64,000 nt of DNA from JBDGYW01 sp964518955 (GCA_964518955.1 CAZFHS010000017.1:37089-101088); one strand, 5' to 3'. Numbered from the stretch's first letter, positions 45,351-54,897 are shown. Notes: generated by a model from the letters alone, not told the origin. Program-made: numbers and translations.

Positions 45351-47309
45351 ATGAACGGTAAGAAGCTTCCACGCACCGCCTACGTGCTCGAAGAAGGCCA
45401 GGAGTACGTCCCTTACACCAAGGGGCAGACACTCACCGAGTTCACCATCAAGACGGTGATATCAGGCGCCTTGCTTGGCATGATCTTTGGGGCTGCGAAT
45501 ACATATCTGGGGTTGAAAGCCGGACTGACAATCAGCACCTCGATCCCTGTCGCGGTGCTAACCGTAGTTGCGTTCAGGATCTTCTCCGCCATGGGTCTCA
45601 GCTACAGCATACTCGAGACCAATATGTCGCAGACGATCGGCTCTGCGAGCTCGTCGGTGGCCTCGGGTGTGTTGTTCACGATTCCGGCGTTGTTTATTTG
45701 GGGCATATCACCCGAGTGGCGCCAGATTACGCTCCTTGCCATGTGCGGCGGCATAATTGGCGTACTGGCGATGATCCCGCTGCGTCGATTCTTGATTGCT
45801 CGTGAACATGGAAACCTGCCGTATCCAGAGGGAATGGCGTGCGCTGAGGTACTAGTCGCGGCGGAAGGTGGGGGAAGGCAGGCTTCGGGCGTCTTCTGGG
45901 GCATAGGTTTCGGTATGCTCTTCAAGCTGATCACCGACGGCTTCAAGTTCGTGGGTGGCAGGTTCGAGCTGCTTCTAGGCTTTAAGGCAAACCTCTCGGT
46001 CAGCGTATCCACACCGCTGATCGGAGTGGGCTACATCCTCGGAATACGCATTGCGACGGTCATGGTGGCAGGCGGTGCGCTTTCAGCATTGGTGATCATT
46101 CCTGCGATCAACCTCTGGGGCGCGGGATTGACCGAGCCGATGTTCCCGGAAACGGAGAAGCTGATTCGCGACATGTCGGCCAGTGAGATCTGGAATCGGT
46201 ATGTGCGCTACATCGGAGCGGGCGCAGTGGCGACCGGCGGTATCATCACCTTGATCAAGTCAATTCCGACGATGATCGAGTCGTTCAAGTTGGGCATAGG
46301 ACAAATCGCCAAGGCCACGGAAGGCACTGTGTTCGACCGCACAGACCGAGACCTGTCGTACAAGACGGTGCTCGTGATCGTGGGTTGCGTGTTGTTGGTG
46401 CTGACATTCATACCGGGCATTCTGGGCTATCTGGATTCCGTAGTCGCAAGAGGTTTGGCGGCGATAATGATAGCGATCTTCGCGTTCTTCTTCGTTACCG
46501 TGAGCTCGAGAATCGTCGGCCTGGTCGGAGTTACCTCCAATCCCACATCGGGAATGACGATCGCAACACTGTTGGGCACGGCCTCCATCTTCTACCTGAT
46601 GGGCTGGACGGACCTCTCCGGCAAGGCGACAGCTCTCATGGTTGGAACGGTCGTTTGTATTGCTGCCTCGATCGCTGGCGACACCTCTCAGGACCTGAAG
46701 ACCGGATACGTATTGGGCGCCACTCCCAGGCTTCAGCAGATAGGTGAGTTGATCGGAGTCATCACTTCTGCCGGGGTAGTGTGTCTGGTCGTCATGCTGC
46801 TTCACCAGAACGTCGAAGGTGGCCTTGGCGGAGCCGAACTACCGGCGCCACAGTCAGTCTTGATGAAACTGGTGATCGACGGTGTGCTCGACCAGAATCT
46901 GCCGTGGACCCTGATATTCATAGGTGTCGGCATCGGGCTTGGGGCGTCGCTGTTCAAGATTCCGGTGTTGGCATTCGCAGTCGGCGTTTACCTGCCCCTC
47001 TACACCATGGCGGCGGTATTCGTGGGCGGCCTGACACGGCACATACTCACCAGCCATCCAGATCCAGAGGAGGCCGAGCGGCGCCGCGAACGAGGAGTGC
47101 TGTTTGGGTCCGGATTGGTGGGTGGGGGTGGCCTGACAGGTGTGCTGCTGGCTCTGTGGGTGGCGCTCAGAGGTGGTGAACGCATTGTTGGCTTCCCGCC
47201 CAATTTGCCGCACTTCCTAGAACAAGCCCTGGCGCTCGCCACAGTGTTGTTGATCGTCGGTATCATGACAGCGTTCATCCGGGCACGGTCGGACTCAGTT
47301 TCACAATGA
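45351..47309 (+). CDS. OPT-family oligopeptide transporter
   Basis: 652 residues; ATG 45351 behind AAGGAG. About 14-16 hydrophobic helices. Family marks: LTEFTIKTVISGALLGMIFGAANTYLGLKAGLTISTSIPVAVL, NMSQTIGSASSSVASGVLFTIPA, and LPYPEGMACAEVLVAAEGGG. Also GVTSNPTSGMTIATLL and SIAGDTSQDLKTGYVLGATPRLQQIGELIG are typical of bacterial OPT proteins. OPT carriers import small peptides or metal-peptide complexes using the proton gradient; with the nearby secreted peptidases, peptide uptake is a reasonable guess. It lies 52 bp after the PAP2 gene. Confidence 0.93.
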   Translation: MNGKKLPRTAYVLEEGQEYVPYTKGQTLTEFTIKTVISGALLGMIFGAANTYLGLKAGLTISTSIPVAVLTVVAFRIFSAMGLSYSILETNMSQTIGSASSSVASGVLFTIPALFIWGISPEWRQITLLAMCGGIIGVLAMIPLRRFLIAREHGNLPYPEGMACAEVLVAAEGGGRQASGVFWGIGFGMLFKLITDGFKFVGGRFELLLGFKANLSVSVSTPLIGVGYILGIRIATVMVAGGALSALVIIPAINLWGAGLTEPMFPETEKLIRDMSASEIWNRYVRYIGAGAVATGGIITLIKSIPTMIESFKLGIGQIAKATEGTVFDRTDRDLSYKTVLVIVGCVLLVLTFIPGILGYLDSVVARGLAAIMIAIFAFFFVTVSSRIVGLVGVTSNPTSGMTIATLLGTASIFYLMGWTDLSGKATALMVGTVVCIAASIAGDTSQDLKTGYVLGATPRLQQIGELIGVITSAGVVCLVVMLLHQNVEGGLGGAELPAPQSVLMKLVIDGVLDQNLPWTLIFIGVGIGLGASLFKIPVLAFAVGVYLPLYTMAAVFVGGLTRHILTSHPDPEEAERRRERGVLFGSGLVGGGGLTGVLLALWVALRGGERIVGFPPNLPHFLEQALALATVLLIVGIMTAFIRARSDSVSQ

Positions 47310-47403
47310 GACCGAAACTCAGTACGCTCGTGACACGTAGTTTGAGAAGGAGTGGATTGTACCGCCACGAGGTGGTATTACGTCTTTTCTGGAGGTTTTG
47401 AAG

Positions 47404-47745
47404 ATGACGACTGAGGGAACACGCCGCGGTAGCATGCTCAACGCGATGACATGGATGTTGGGACTTTCCATCCTTTTGTTTTGGATTCCTTTCCTGGGTG
47501 GCCTGATTGCTGGCTTCGTTGGCGGTAGAAAGGCCGGTAGAGTACCTGAGGCGATTCTCGCGGTCGTGCTTCCGGGCCTGGTGCTCGGCATACTCACATT
47601 CCTTTTGGGCAGTGTGTTGGGTGGCATCCCGGTCATAGGTCAACTGTTCGCACTAGTTGCCGGCATGGGAACATTGTTGCTGTCGTTCATGAACGTTATC
47701 CCGCTGTTGCTCGGTGCGGTTCTTGGAGCATTGACCACCAAATAG
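47404..47745 (+). CDS. Small multi-helix membrane protein
   Basis: 113 residues from ATG 47404, with GGAGG at 47391-47395; the TTG at 47398 is too close to that site. Two to three Gly-rich hydrophobic segments: MLGLSILLFWIPFLGGLIAGFVGG (about 15-40), AILAVVLPGLVLGILTFLLGSVL (about 50-75), and FALVAGMGTLLLSFMNVIPLLLGAVLGAL (about 82-110). GGRKAGR in the first loop is like proteins annotated as DUF5518-type glycine-zipper membrane proteins, but I do not assign a family. It is followed 38 bp later by a strong hairpin. Confidence 0.8.
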   Translation: MTTEGTRRGSMLNAMTWMLGLSILLFWIPFLGGLIAGFVGGRKAGRVPEAILAVVLPGLVLGILTFLLGSVLGGIPVIGQLFALVAGMGTLLLSFMNVIPLLLGAVLGALTTK

Positions 47746-47782
47746 TCGAGCAGCCAACAGCTAGTTCGTAGAATCCGGACCA

Positions 47783-47835
47783 ACAGCCATCAGCGATCAA
47801 CTCTAGGAGTTGTGACCTGATGGCTGTATTCTTTT
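47783..47835 (+). terminator. Strong nested hairpin with U-rich tail
   Basis: ACAGCCATCAG (47783-47793) pairs perfectly with CTGATGGCTGT (47817-47827), with an inner CAACTC/GAGTTG stem, followed by ATTCTTTT. It fits an intrinsic terminator for the preceding small membrane gene, but it runs right up to the start of the next gene. Confidence 0.72.
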
Positions 47836-48559
47836 GCCCATCTTGCCCTGGACAGACATTCTCCTAGCGAACCTGGCGGTAATCCTTGGAGCAACACTTC
47901 AAGGATCTGTTGGATTTGGGCTAGGCTTCGTGGGAGCGCCGTTACTCATGCTGGTCAGCCCCTCGTTCATTCCCGGTCCTCTCCTGTTGAATGCCGTAGT
48001 GCTCACCTTGCTGCTCACGCATCGTGAGCGACACTCAATTGTCTTTTCGGAAATCAGGTGGGCGGTGGTCGGTCGGATAGTGGGCGTGATAGCCGCCGCC
48101 GCCGTTGTCGCATCGATTTCTACTGACGGTTTGGCACTCACGTTGGGAATACTGGTGCTTGTCTTGGTGCTGCTGAGTTTGTCAGGGTTGCACTTTGCAC
48201 CGACGTGGAAAAGTCTGATAGTTGCGGGAACCCTCTCCGGCTTTTCCGGGACCATTGCTTCAGTGGGTGCACCGCCGATGGCGATTGTCTATCAGAATGA
48301 ATCCGGGCCTCGGATTCGCGGCACCCTCTCGGCGTTTTTTGTCATAGGAACCGTGTTGTCTCTGACCGCTCTGGTGATCGTGGGGCGCCTAGGTTTTGCA
48401 GAACTGTCAATCGGCCTGAGACTGCTTCCGGGGCTGCTGACGGGATTTGTCATCTCTCGACGTTTGGCGCTGATCCTGGACCGCGGTCAGACGCGCAACG
48501 CGGTGTTGGCGCTCGCCACTTTCGGTGGAGTGTTGTTGATCGTCAGAGAGTTGTTTTAG
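47834..48559 (+). CDS. TauE/SafE-family membrane permease
   Basis: 241 residues with about seven or eight helices. Family marks: ILGATLQGSVGFGLGFVGAPLLMLVSPSFIPGPLLL (first repeat) and SGFSGTIASVGAPPMAIVYQ (second repeat), the paired glycine-rich motifs of the TauE/SafE fold. Members export sulfite, sulfoacetate or related anions; the substrate here is unproven. The start is uncertain: TTG 47834 or TTG 47843, neither with a ribosome site, and both inside or next to the U tract of a hairpin, so translation may be leaderless or the true start may lie slightly later. It precedes the third PadR gene. Confidence 0.85.
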   Translation: MPILPWTDILLANLAVILGATLQGSVGFGLGFVGAPLLMLVSPSFIPGPLLLNAVVLTLLLTHRERHSIVFSEIRWAVVGRIVGVIAAAAVVASISTDGLALTLGILVLVLVLLSLSGLHFAPTWKSLIVAGTLSGFSGTIASVGAPPMAIVYQNESGPRIRGTLSAFFVIGTVLSLTALVIVGRLGFAELSIGLRLLPGLLTGFVISRRLALILDRGQTRNAVLALATFGGVLLIVRELF

Positions 48560-48591
48560 CCAATCTCCAACTTGACAAAACGGCGAAAAGG

Positions 48592-48620
48592 TTATTTCTT
48601 CTGCGCAACAGAATAAATAG
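48592..48620 (+). promoter_or_regulatory. Near-perfect inverted repeat, probable PadR operator
   Basis: TTATTTCTTCTG (48592-48603) and CAGAATAAATAG (48609-48620) are complementary at 10 of 12 positions around a 5-bp centre, immediately before the TGGAG ribosome site of the third PadR gene. TTGACA at 48572-48577 just upstream could be a -35 box. Autoregulation by the PadR protein is inferred. Confidence 0.5.
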
Positions 48621-48632
48621 CCTGGAGTGGTT

Positions 48633-48971
48633 ATGACCTCTCGAGACGGACTCAATGAAGTAGACCAACTCGTATTACTCGCGCTGGTTCGGCTCGATGA
48701 CGGTGCCTACGGTGTGACTATTCGGGCGGAAATCGAGACCCGGTCGGGCAAACCCGTTTCTATGGCGGCAGTCTACTCGGCGTTGGATCGGCTCGAGCGC
48801 AAGGGGTTCGCGGAGTCTAGGCTGTCGGATCCGAAACCGGAACGAGGCGGCAGGGCAAAGAAGCATTTCAAGATTACTGAGTTCGGTGCGGCTGAACTGA
48901 GGGATGCGCGTGGGGTCATGGCACGCATGTGGGATGGACTCGAGATGCACCCTGACCTGAGGGTACGATGA
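48633..48971 (+). CDS. PadR-family transcriptional regulator (third copy)
   Basis: The start is ATG 48633 with TGGAG 5 bases upstream; GTG 48627 overlaps that site. 112 residues. NEVDQLVLLALVRLDDGAYGVTIRAEIETRSG and MAAVYSALDRLERKGFAESRLSD build the winged helix; GGRAKKHFKITEFGAAEL is the wing. It is closer in sequence to the first PadR (13790) than to the second. The stop overlaps the permease start as ATGA. An inverted repeat stands at its promoter. Confidence 0.93.
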   Translation: MTSRDGLNEVDQLVLLALVRLDDGAYGVTIRAEIETRSGKPVSMAAVYSALDRLERKGFAESRLSDPKPERGGRAKKHFKITEFGAAELRDARGVMARMWDGLEMHPDLRVR

Positions 48972-51637
48972 CTAAGGCAAGGCCCCCGCGAACTGCGCTA
49001 TGGCTTCTGCGCCGGGTTCTGAGTCGTCAGAACCGTGACTTCATCATTGACGATCTCACGGAAGAGTTCTCGGGAAGAATCGAGACGGGCACTAGTATCC
49101 TTGCGGCTCGGCGCTGGTTCTGGTGGCAGGTGGCTCAATCGGTCGCGCCTTCTCTCCGAGATCGCGGGCTCGGCTTCCTGCTTCCGCGAGGATTGTCGCT
49201 CACGCTCCGCGACTTCTTCCAGGATGTTCGATACTCACTCCGCACACTCCGAACGAGCATGGGCTTTTCCACGGTTGCAGTTCTCACACTCGCGCTGGGC
49301 ATCGGCGCCAATACTGCGGTGTTCACGGTCGTGAACGGCGTATTGCTGAGGCCGCTTCCGTACCCGGATCAGGATCGATTGGTGACACTGTGGTCAGCCA
49401 GGCAGGATGGAGCGATTGGATCGCTTCCCTCATTTCCCGATTTCCAGTCGTGGCACGATCAATCGGAGAGCTACAGTGGAATGGCGTTCGTCTATGGCGA
49501 CGAGGTGGTTCGCAGAACCGATGAAGGTCTCGACCCGATGCTCGCGGCGTACGTCACCGGCGGGTTCTTCTCCACTCTGCTCCCACGCACACAGTTGGGG
49601 ACACCATTCAGCTCCGCCAGCGCTGGCGGAGTCGATGAAGACCGGGTGATCGTCCTCAAGTATGGAGTGTGGCAGGGGAAATTCGGCGGCGATCCCGATA
49701 TTGTGGGAAAGACAGTGCCATTCAGGGACGGCTCCTTCACCGTTGTGGCCGTGTTGGCTGAGGGCGTGGACTATCCTGTGTGGGCAGACGTATACACACC
49801 CATCACCCACGATTTGATCGACCGATCGGGCCTAAACGCCCGAGACCGGCGAGTGGACACCAGGGTGCTCGCCAGACTGAAGAACAATGTGGATCAGGAG
49901 ACGGCGCTTTCGGAACTCTCCACGATCGCTGCCCGACTCGAGACGGAATATCCGGAGACCAACACCGACTGGACTGTGAGAATTCGGCCGCTCAAAGCAA
50001 TCGTGCTGGACCCATGGGGCCAGAACCGGAACCTGCGCAGAGCGCTCTTTGTACTCACGGGAGCCGTTGGTTTTGTGTTGCTGATTGCGTGCGCGAACAT
50101 AGCCAATCTGATGCTTGCCCGAGTGGTGGCGCGTGGTCGAGAGATGGCTGTGCGCACGGCACTTGGTGCAGGGAAGTGGCGTCTCGTTCGCCAAACCCTG
50201 ACGGAGAGTCTGGTGCTTGCGACGCTAGGTGCTGCAGCCGGGGTCACCTGCGCGTTGTGGGGCGTGGATGCCATACTCGCCGGCGCTCCCCCACTGCCCA
50301 GGGTAGACGAAGTCAGGGTGGACGGTGGAGTGTTGGTTTATACCACGGGGCTTGCAGTGCTTGCGGCGCTGCTGTTCGGAGCCGCCCCGGCGTTGCGGCA
50401 CGGTGGTCGCAATCTGGTGGAGAAGTTGAAGGAAGGTGGGAGAACGGCGGTTGGCCGTATTGGCACGAGACACATTCAGGTATCGCTCGTCGTGTCGCAG
50501 GTAGGTTTGGCGTTGGTATTGCTCATTGGGGCAGGGCTGCTAGCGAAGAGCTTGCACCAACTCACTCAGGTGAACCTCGGTTTCAATTCCGAGCAGCTCA
50601 CGAGCCTTCGTATTAGGCCGCCACTGACGCAATACAATGATGCAGCGTTGCGGGCCGACCTGTACCGTCGCCTCGTGGATGCGGTAGCGGCAGTTCCAGG
50701 TGTCGAGTCCGCGTCGATGGTGAACCACACTCCTGGAGGCGGATTGATATTTTCTCCTCTACGCGTGGATGGACTCGAGGAGGAATTCACCACCGCCTAC
50801 AAGACCGTGGCGCCGAGATACTTCGAGACCATGGGGATCGCGGTAGCCGAGGGTAGGAGTTTCAACTCCCTCGACATGACGGGAAGCACGGATGCCTTGA
50901 TCGTAGATCGCACTCTTGCGCAGTTCCTGGACCTCGAATTGGGCAGGCGCATCACAGTTTACAGACAAGTTGCTGATGACCAACTCGGCCAGCCTGTCAC
51001 GGGAGAAGTCGTCGGGATTGTGGGTGCTACCCGAGTTTCACTTTCGCAGCAAATGCCCTACCCGAATGTGTATCTACCGTACACGGTTAACCCATGGATG
51101 TGGTGTTCGGTTGTCGCCCGCAGCCGAGCAGATGTATCTGGAATCGGAGAGCAGATAAAGGCCGCGGTTTTGAGTGTTGAACCGGAGATTCCCGGAGTTG
51201 AACCAGAGTCCATCTCCGACAGAATGTACGACACAGTCGCGAAGGAGCGTTTCGCCGCCCGCATAATGGGATCGTTCGCCGCAGCCGCATTGTTGCTGTC
51301 GGCGGTCGGCATATACGGTGTAATGGATTATCTGGTGCGGCAGCGTACAGCCGAGATCGGGTTGCGGCTCGCATTGGGGGCAACGTCCAGGAGCGTACTC
51401 AGGTTGGTTGTCGGGCGCGCCATGTGGATGGTGGGCGCAGGAACCCTGGTCGGGCTGGCCGCGGCGTTCGGCCTAACGCGGTTTCTTGGTGCAATGCTCT
51501 TCGGTGTCGGGGCAACCGATATAACGACCTACGTGTCGCTGACGTGTGCCCTGGTCGTTGTGGCGTTCATCGCGAGTCTCCTGCCCGCGAGGCGAGCCAC
51601 GCGAGTGGACCCGCTCACGACGCTCCGGATGGAGTAA
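48968..51637 (+). CDS. MacB/FtsX-type orphan permease (ADOP family), third copy
   Basis: 889 residues. The prefix domain (about 1-80: LLRRVLSRQNRDFIIDDLTEEFSGRI...ARRWFWWQVAQSV) precedes TM1 (FSTVAVLTLALGIGANTAVFTVVNGVLLRPLPY). Then come a MacB periplasmic domain, three FtsX helices near 355-480 (LFVLTGAVGFVLLIACANIANLMLARVVARGREMAVRTALG), TM5 near 510, a second periplasmic domain, and three final helices ending LLPARRATRVDPLTTLRME. The REMAVRTALGAG motif after TM3 is shared with the first copy. As with the others there is no ATPase gene beside it. Translationally coupled to PadR. Confidence 0.92.
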   Translation: MTKARPPRTALWLLRRVLSRQNRDFIIDDLTEEFSGRIETGTSILAARRWFWWQVAQSVAPSLRDRGLGFLLPRGLSLTLRDFFQDVRYSLRTLRTSMGFSTVAVLTLALGIGANTAVFTVVNGVLLRPLPYPDQDRLVTLWSARQDGAIGSLPSFPDFQSWHDQSESYSGMAFVYGDEVVRRTDEGLDPMLAAYVTGGFFSTLLPRTQLGTPFSSASAGGVDEDRVIVLKYGVWQGKFGGDPDIVGKTVPFRDGSFTVVAVLAEGVDYPVWADVYTPITHDLIDRSGLNARDRRVDTRVLARLKNNVDQETALSELSTIAARLETEYPETNTDWTVRIRPLKAIVLDPWGQNRNLRRALFVLTGAVGFVLLIACANIANLMLARVVARGREMAVRTALGAGKWRLVRQTLTESLVLATLGAAAGVTCALWGVDAILAGAPPLPRVDEVRVDGGVLVYTTGLAVLAALLFGAAPALRHGGRNLVEKLKEGGRTAVGRIGTRHIQVSLVVSQVGLALVLLIGAGLLAKSLHQLTQVNLGFNSEQLTSLRIRPPLTQYNDAALRADLYRRLVDAVAAVPGVESASMVNHTPGGGLIFSPLRVDGLEEEFTTAYKTVAPRYFETMGIAVAEGRSFNSLDMTGSTDALIVDRTLAQFLDLELGRRITVYRQVADDQLGQPVTGEVVGIVGATRVSLSQQMPYPNVYLPYTVNPWMWCSVVARSRADVSGIGEQIKAAVLSVEPEIPGVEPESISDRMYDTVAKERFAARIMGSFAAAALLLSAVGIYGVMDYLVRQRTAEIGLRLALGATSRSVLRLVVGRAMWMVGAGTLVGLAAAFGLTRFLGAMLFGVGATDITTYVSLTCALVVVAFIASLLPARRATRVDPLTTLRME

Positions 51638-51658
51638 AGGCCAGACTGCCTTCCACCA

Positions 51659-52960
51659 TCACATAACGGTTTGTCTGCCTCCAGCGGAGAACGCAGACTG
51701 GAAATCCTGACCAGTAGGTTGCTGGAACACTCGAAGCCCGAACTCCGGGACTATCGCGAGAAGGTGATCGAAGATGTCGGATTGGATACCTTCGTAAGCA
51801 ACCCAGTCGACGTCATTCGAAAACACGTAGATCTCGATCGGCAGGCCGTTGGCTGTCGGGCTCAACTGTCGTATCAGGAAGGTCATTTTGTCGTGGATCT
51901 TCGGGTGTGAGCGTAGGTATTGCACCACGTACATCCTGAATGTTCCGATATTCGTCAGTTTGCGTGCGTTCGCCACCAGGTTTGTATCACCATCCACCAC
52001 CGCCTTGTTGTACTCATCCAACTCAGATTTCTTTTCGGCAATGTAATCCTTGAGCAGAACGAACTTCCCAAACCTTTCGATGTCACCGTCATCGAGAAAC
52101 CGTATCGAGTTCATGTCGAGAACGAGCGCTCTCTTTATGCGGCGCCCGCCTGACTCGCTCATCGACCTCCAGTTCTTGAACGAATCGCTGATGAGCCGAT
52201 GGGTAGGTATCGTGGTAATCGTCTTGTCCCAGTTTTGCACCTTCACGGTGTGGAGTGCAATGTCGACAACGTCACCGTCAGCGCCGAATTGAGACATTTC
52301 GATCCAGTCGCCGACGCGTACCATGTCGTTACTGGCAATCTGAAGGCTCGCCACGAATGAGAGGATCGTGTCTCGGAAGACCAACAGCAGAACCGCCGTC
52401 ATCGCCCCGATACCGCCCAGGAAGAACATGGGCGATTTGTCGATGAGCGTCGCTACCGTGACGATTGCGCCTAGCACGTAGACAATCAGTTTGACGATCT
52501 GTACGTAACCTTTTATCGGTCGGCCTCGCGCCAGGTTGCTTGCTGCGTAGATCTCGTGCACAGCGTTCAGGAACGCGCCGACCGAGAGCATCCCCACGAG
52601 CACCATGGATGCGAGCGCAGTTTGCCTGATCAGGTTTGTGAGGCCTTCGCCGATATCGGGCACCATCTGGATGCCGTAGTAGATGGCGAAGCCGGGGGCT
52701 ATGTGAGCGAGCCGCTCGAACACCCGATGTTTTTGCAGCACATCGTCCCACGTGAAGGTCGTGCGGCGCACGATTCTGGCGATGGTCGCAAGCAGGATCC
52801 GTTTGGTGATCCTGTCTGCCAAGATCGCTGCAAGCGATATCACCACCAGCCCGCCCAGCTGGCCGACTAGCTGGTGCTCGCCGAGCCATTGCATGACGGA
52901 ACTGAAGTCACTTTGCGCCGTGCTGTCGGCGGTTTGTCCGGTCGAGAATCCGAATGCCAT
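51659..52960 (-). CDS. YbdG-like mechanosensitive ion channel (MscS superfamily)
   Basis: The start is ATG 52960 behind GAGAGGG; 40 extra upstream residues are rejected. 433 residues. About five N-terminal helices (first near 28-50, LGGLVVISLAAILADRI). Then comes the pore-lining MscS helix and beta domain: FFLGGIGAMTAVLLLVFRDTILSFVASLQIASNDMVRVGDWIEM. The signature VVDIALHTVKVQNWDKTITTIPTHRLISDSFKNWRSMSESGGRRIKRAL strongly resembles the YbdG branch, including the extra cytoplasmic insertion. It should open under membrane tension and help in mild osmotic downshock. It diverges from fumarase across 236 bp and converges on the third permease gene. Confidence 0.92.
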   Translation of the reverse strand: MAFGFSTGQTADSTAQSDFSSVMQWLGEHQLVGQLGGLVVISLAAILADRITKRILLATIARIVRRTTFTWDDVLQKHRVFERLAHIAPGFAIYYGIQMVPDIGEGLTNLIRQTALASMVLVGMLSVGAFLNAVHEIYAASNLARGRPIKGYVQIVKLIVYVLGAIVTVATLIDKSPMFFLGGIGAMTAVLLLVFRDTILSFVASLQIASNDMVRVGDWIEMSQFGADGDVVDIALHTVKVQNWDKTITTIPTHRLISDSFKNWRSMSESGGRRIKRALVLDMNSIRFLDDGDIERFGKFVLLKDYIAEKKSELDEYNKAVVDGDTNLVANARKLTNIGTFRMYVVQYLRSHPKIHDKMTFLIRQLSPTANGLPIEIYVFSNDVDWVAYEGIQSDIFDHLLAIVPEFGLRVFQQPTGQDFQSAFSAGGRQTVM

Positions 52961-53196
52961 CTTACCCTCTCGTGTCGAATGCAGGCGAGATCGGTGTGCG
53001 TTCCTTGGAGGAGGAAACATAGCGCGGTGAACGAGTCTACTTCCAGTCGTAATCCTGTTCTGGCGGTCAGAAAACCTCACGTGGAATATCGAAGGCGAAT
53101 GTGCGACTTTTCGTCCGGCTGGAGACGCCGATCCGATCGGTGTTGTCTCGTTCGGCTCAATTCAGAATCCAAGTAACGAATTCAAGGAGCACCAAG

Positions 53197-54810
53197 ATGG
53201 CGGAGTTTGCATATCAGAACCCGTTTCCGCTGGCAAAGGATGCCACGAAATACCGATTGGTGACCAGCGAGCACGTTTCGATGGTTGACCTAGATGGCGA
53301 GCAAGTGCTGAAAGTCGATCCCGCAGGACTCACGAACCTAGCTCGCGAAGCAATGCGTGACGCCTCGTTTTTGCTTCGACCCGCACACCTCGAACAGGTG
53401 GCGGCGATTCTCGACGATCCTGAAGCGAGCGACAACGATCGCGGGGTGGCGCTCGCGATGCTGAAGAATGCTGAGGTTGCCGCCAACTTCATGCTTCCCC
53501 TGTGTCAGGACACTGGCACCGCAACCATCGTGGCCAAAAAAGGGCAGGGAGTCTGGACCGGCGGCGGTGACGCGGAGCTCTTGGCGCGTGGAGTCTATGA
53601 TACGTACACCGGGGAGAACCTGCGGTACTCACAAACGGTACCGCTCACCATGTACGAGGAGAAAAATTCGGGCACGAATTTACCGCCGCAAATAGACATC
53701 TATGCCACAGATGGGTCCGAATACTCGTTCCTGTTCGTGGCGAAGGGCGGTGGATCTGGGAACAAGACTTATCTCTACCAGGAAACCAAAGCTCTCTTGA
53801 ACCCCGAGAAGCTCGAGGCTTTCCTGACCGAAAAGATGAGAACGCTTGGCACGGCTGCTTGCCCACCTTACCACCTTGCATTTGTCGTTGGCGGTACGTC
53901 CGCTGAGGCATGCCTCAAGACGGTGAAGCTGGCCAGCACGGGATACCTCGACGGCTTACCGACGAGCGGCAACGAACACGGTCAGGCTTTCAGAGACCTC
54001 GAAATGGAGCAGAAGATGCTCGAGGCCGCACAGAAGAGTGGTTTCGGAGCACAGTTCGGCGGCAAGCATTTCGCGCTCGACGTTCGTGTTGTCCGGTTGC
54101 CGCGCCATGGCGCATCGTGCCCCGTTGGCATGGGAGTGTCCTGCTCGGCGCACAGAAACGTCAAAGCGAAGATCAATGAAGACGGACTCTGGATCGAGGA
54201 ACTCGAGCGCGACCCGGGACGCTTCATTCCCGAGAAGTATCGGGAAGCTCACCATGGTGGTGCGGTCAAAATCGACCTGGACCGGCCTATGACAGAGATC
54301 AGAGCCGAACTCAGCAAACACCCGATCAAGACTCAATTGGAACTGACGGGCACGTTGATCGTGGCGCGCGACATTGCGCACGCCAAGTTGAAGGAACGCG
54401 TGGATTCAGGCGAAGGATTGCCACAGTATTTCAGAGACCATCCCGTGTACTACGCCGGCCCGGCAAAGACTCCCGAGGGCATGCCATCCGGATCGTTCGG
54501 ACCCACTACGGCGGGGCGCATGGATTCATACGTGGGATTATTCCAGGCGAACGGTGGGTCGATGGTGATGATCGCAAAAGGCAATCGCAGCCAACAGGTT
54601 ACGGATGCGTGCAAAGAATACGGCGGATTCTACCTCGGCTCCATTGGTGGACCTGCCGCAATTCTCGCTCAGGACAACATCAAGAAGGTGGAACTGCTCG
54701 AGTATCCAGAGCTTGGCATGGAAGCGATCTACAAGATCGACGTGGTCGACTTCCCGGCATTCATCCTCGTCGACGACAAGGGGAACGATTTCTTCCAGCA
54801 GCTCGGCTGA
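53197..54810 (+). CDS. Class I fumarate hydratase (iron-sulfur, FumA type)
   Basis: The start is ATG 53197 with AAGGAG 8 bases upstream; the 32-residue upstream extension has no site. 537 residues, close to E. coli FumA. Probable 4Fe-4S ligands are Cys103 (PLCQDTGT), Cys222 (GTAACPPYH) and Cys316 (GMGVSCSAHRN), each two below the FumA numbers. The N-terminal catalytic domain ends near 330, and the C-terminal swivelling domain carries GPTTAGRMDSYVGLFQ and GGPAAILAQDNIKKVELLEYPELGMEAI. It interconverts fumarate and malate in the TCA cycle, in the cytoplasm. Oxygen-sensitive in known members. Confidence 0.95.
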   Translation: MAEFAYQNPFPLAKDATKYRLVTSEHVSMVDLDGEQVLKVDPAGLTNLAREAMRDASFLLRPAHLEQVAAILDDPEASDNDRGVALAMLKNAEVAANFMLPLCQDTGTATIVAKKGQGVWTGGGDAELLARGVYDTYTGENLRYSQTVPLTMYEEKNSGTNLPPQIDIYATDGSEYSFLFVAKGGGSGNKTYLYQETKALLNPEKLEAFLTEKMRTLGTAACPPYHLAFVVGGTSAEACLKTVKLASTGYLDGLPTSGNEHGQAFRDLEMEQKMLEAAQKSGFGAQFGGKHFALDVRVVRLPRHGASCPVGMGVSCSAHRNVKAKINEDGLWIEELERDPGRFIPEKYREAHHGGAVKIDLDRPMTEIRAELSKHPIKTQLELTGTLIVARDIAHAKLKERVDSGEGLPQYFRDHPVYYAGPAKTPEGMPSGSFGPTTAGRMDSYVGLFQANGGSMVMIAKGNRSQQVTDACKEYGGFYLGSIGGPAAILAQDNIKKVELLEYPELGMEAIYKIDVVDFPAFILVDDKGNDFFQQLG

Positions 54811-54897
54811 GAACCTGTGTCGAGCTGCCTCCTCGTGGGACCAAATATTGTCCGCTCGAGGTGACGAATCCGGATTGACCTGCATTGCTGCTGATGA

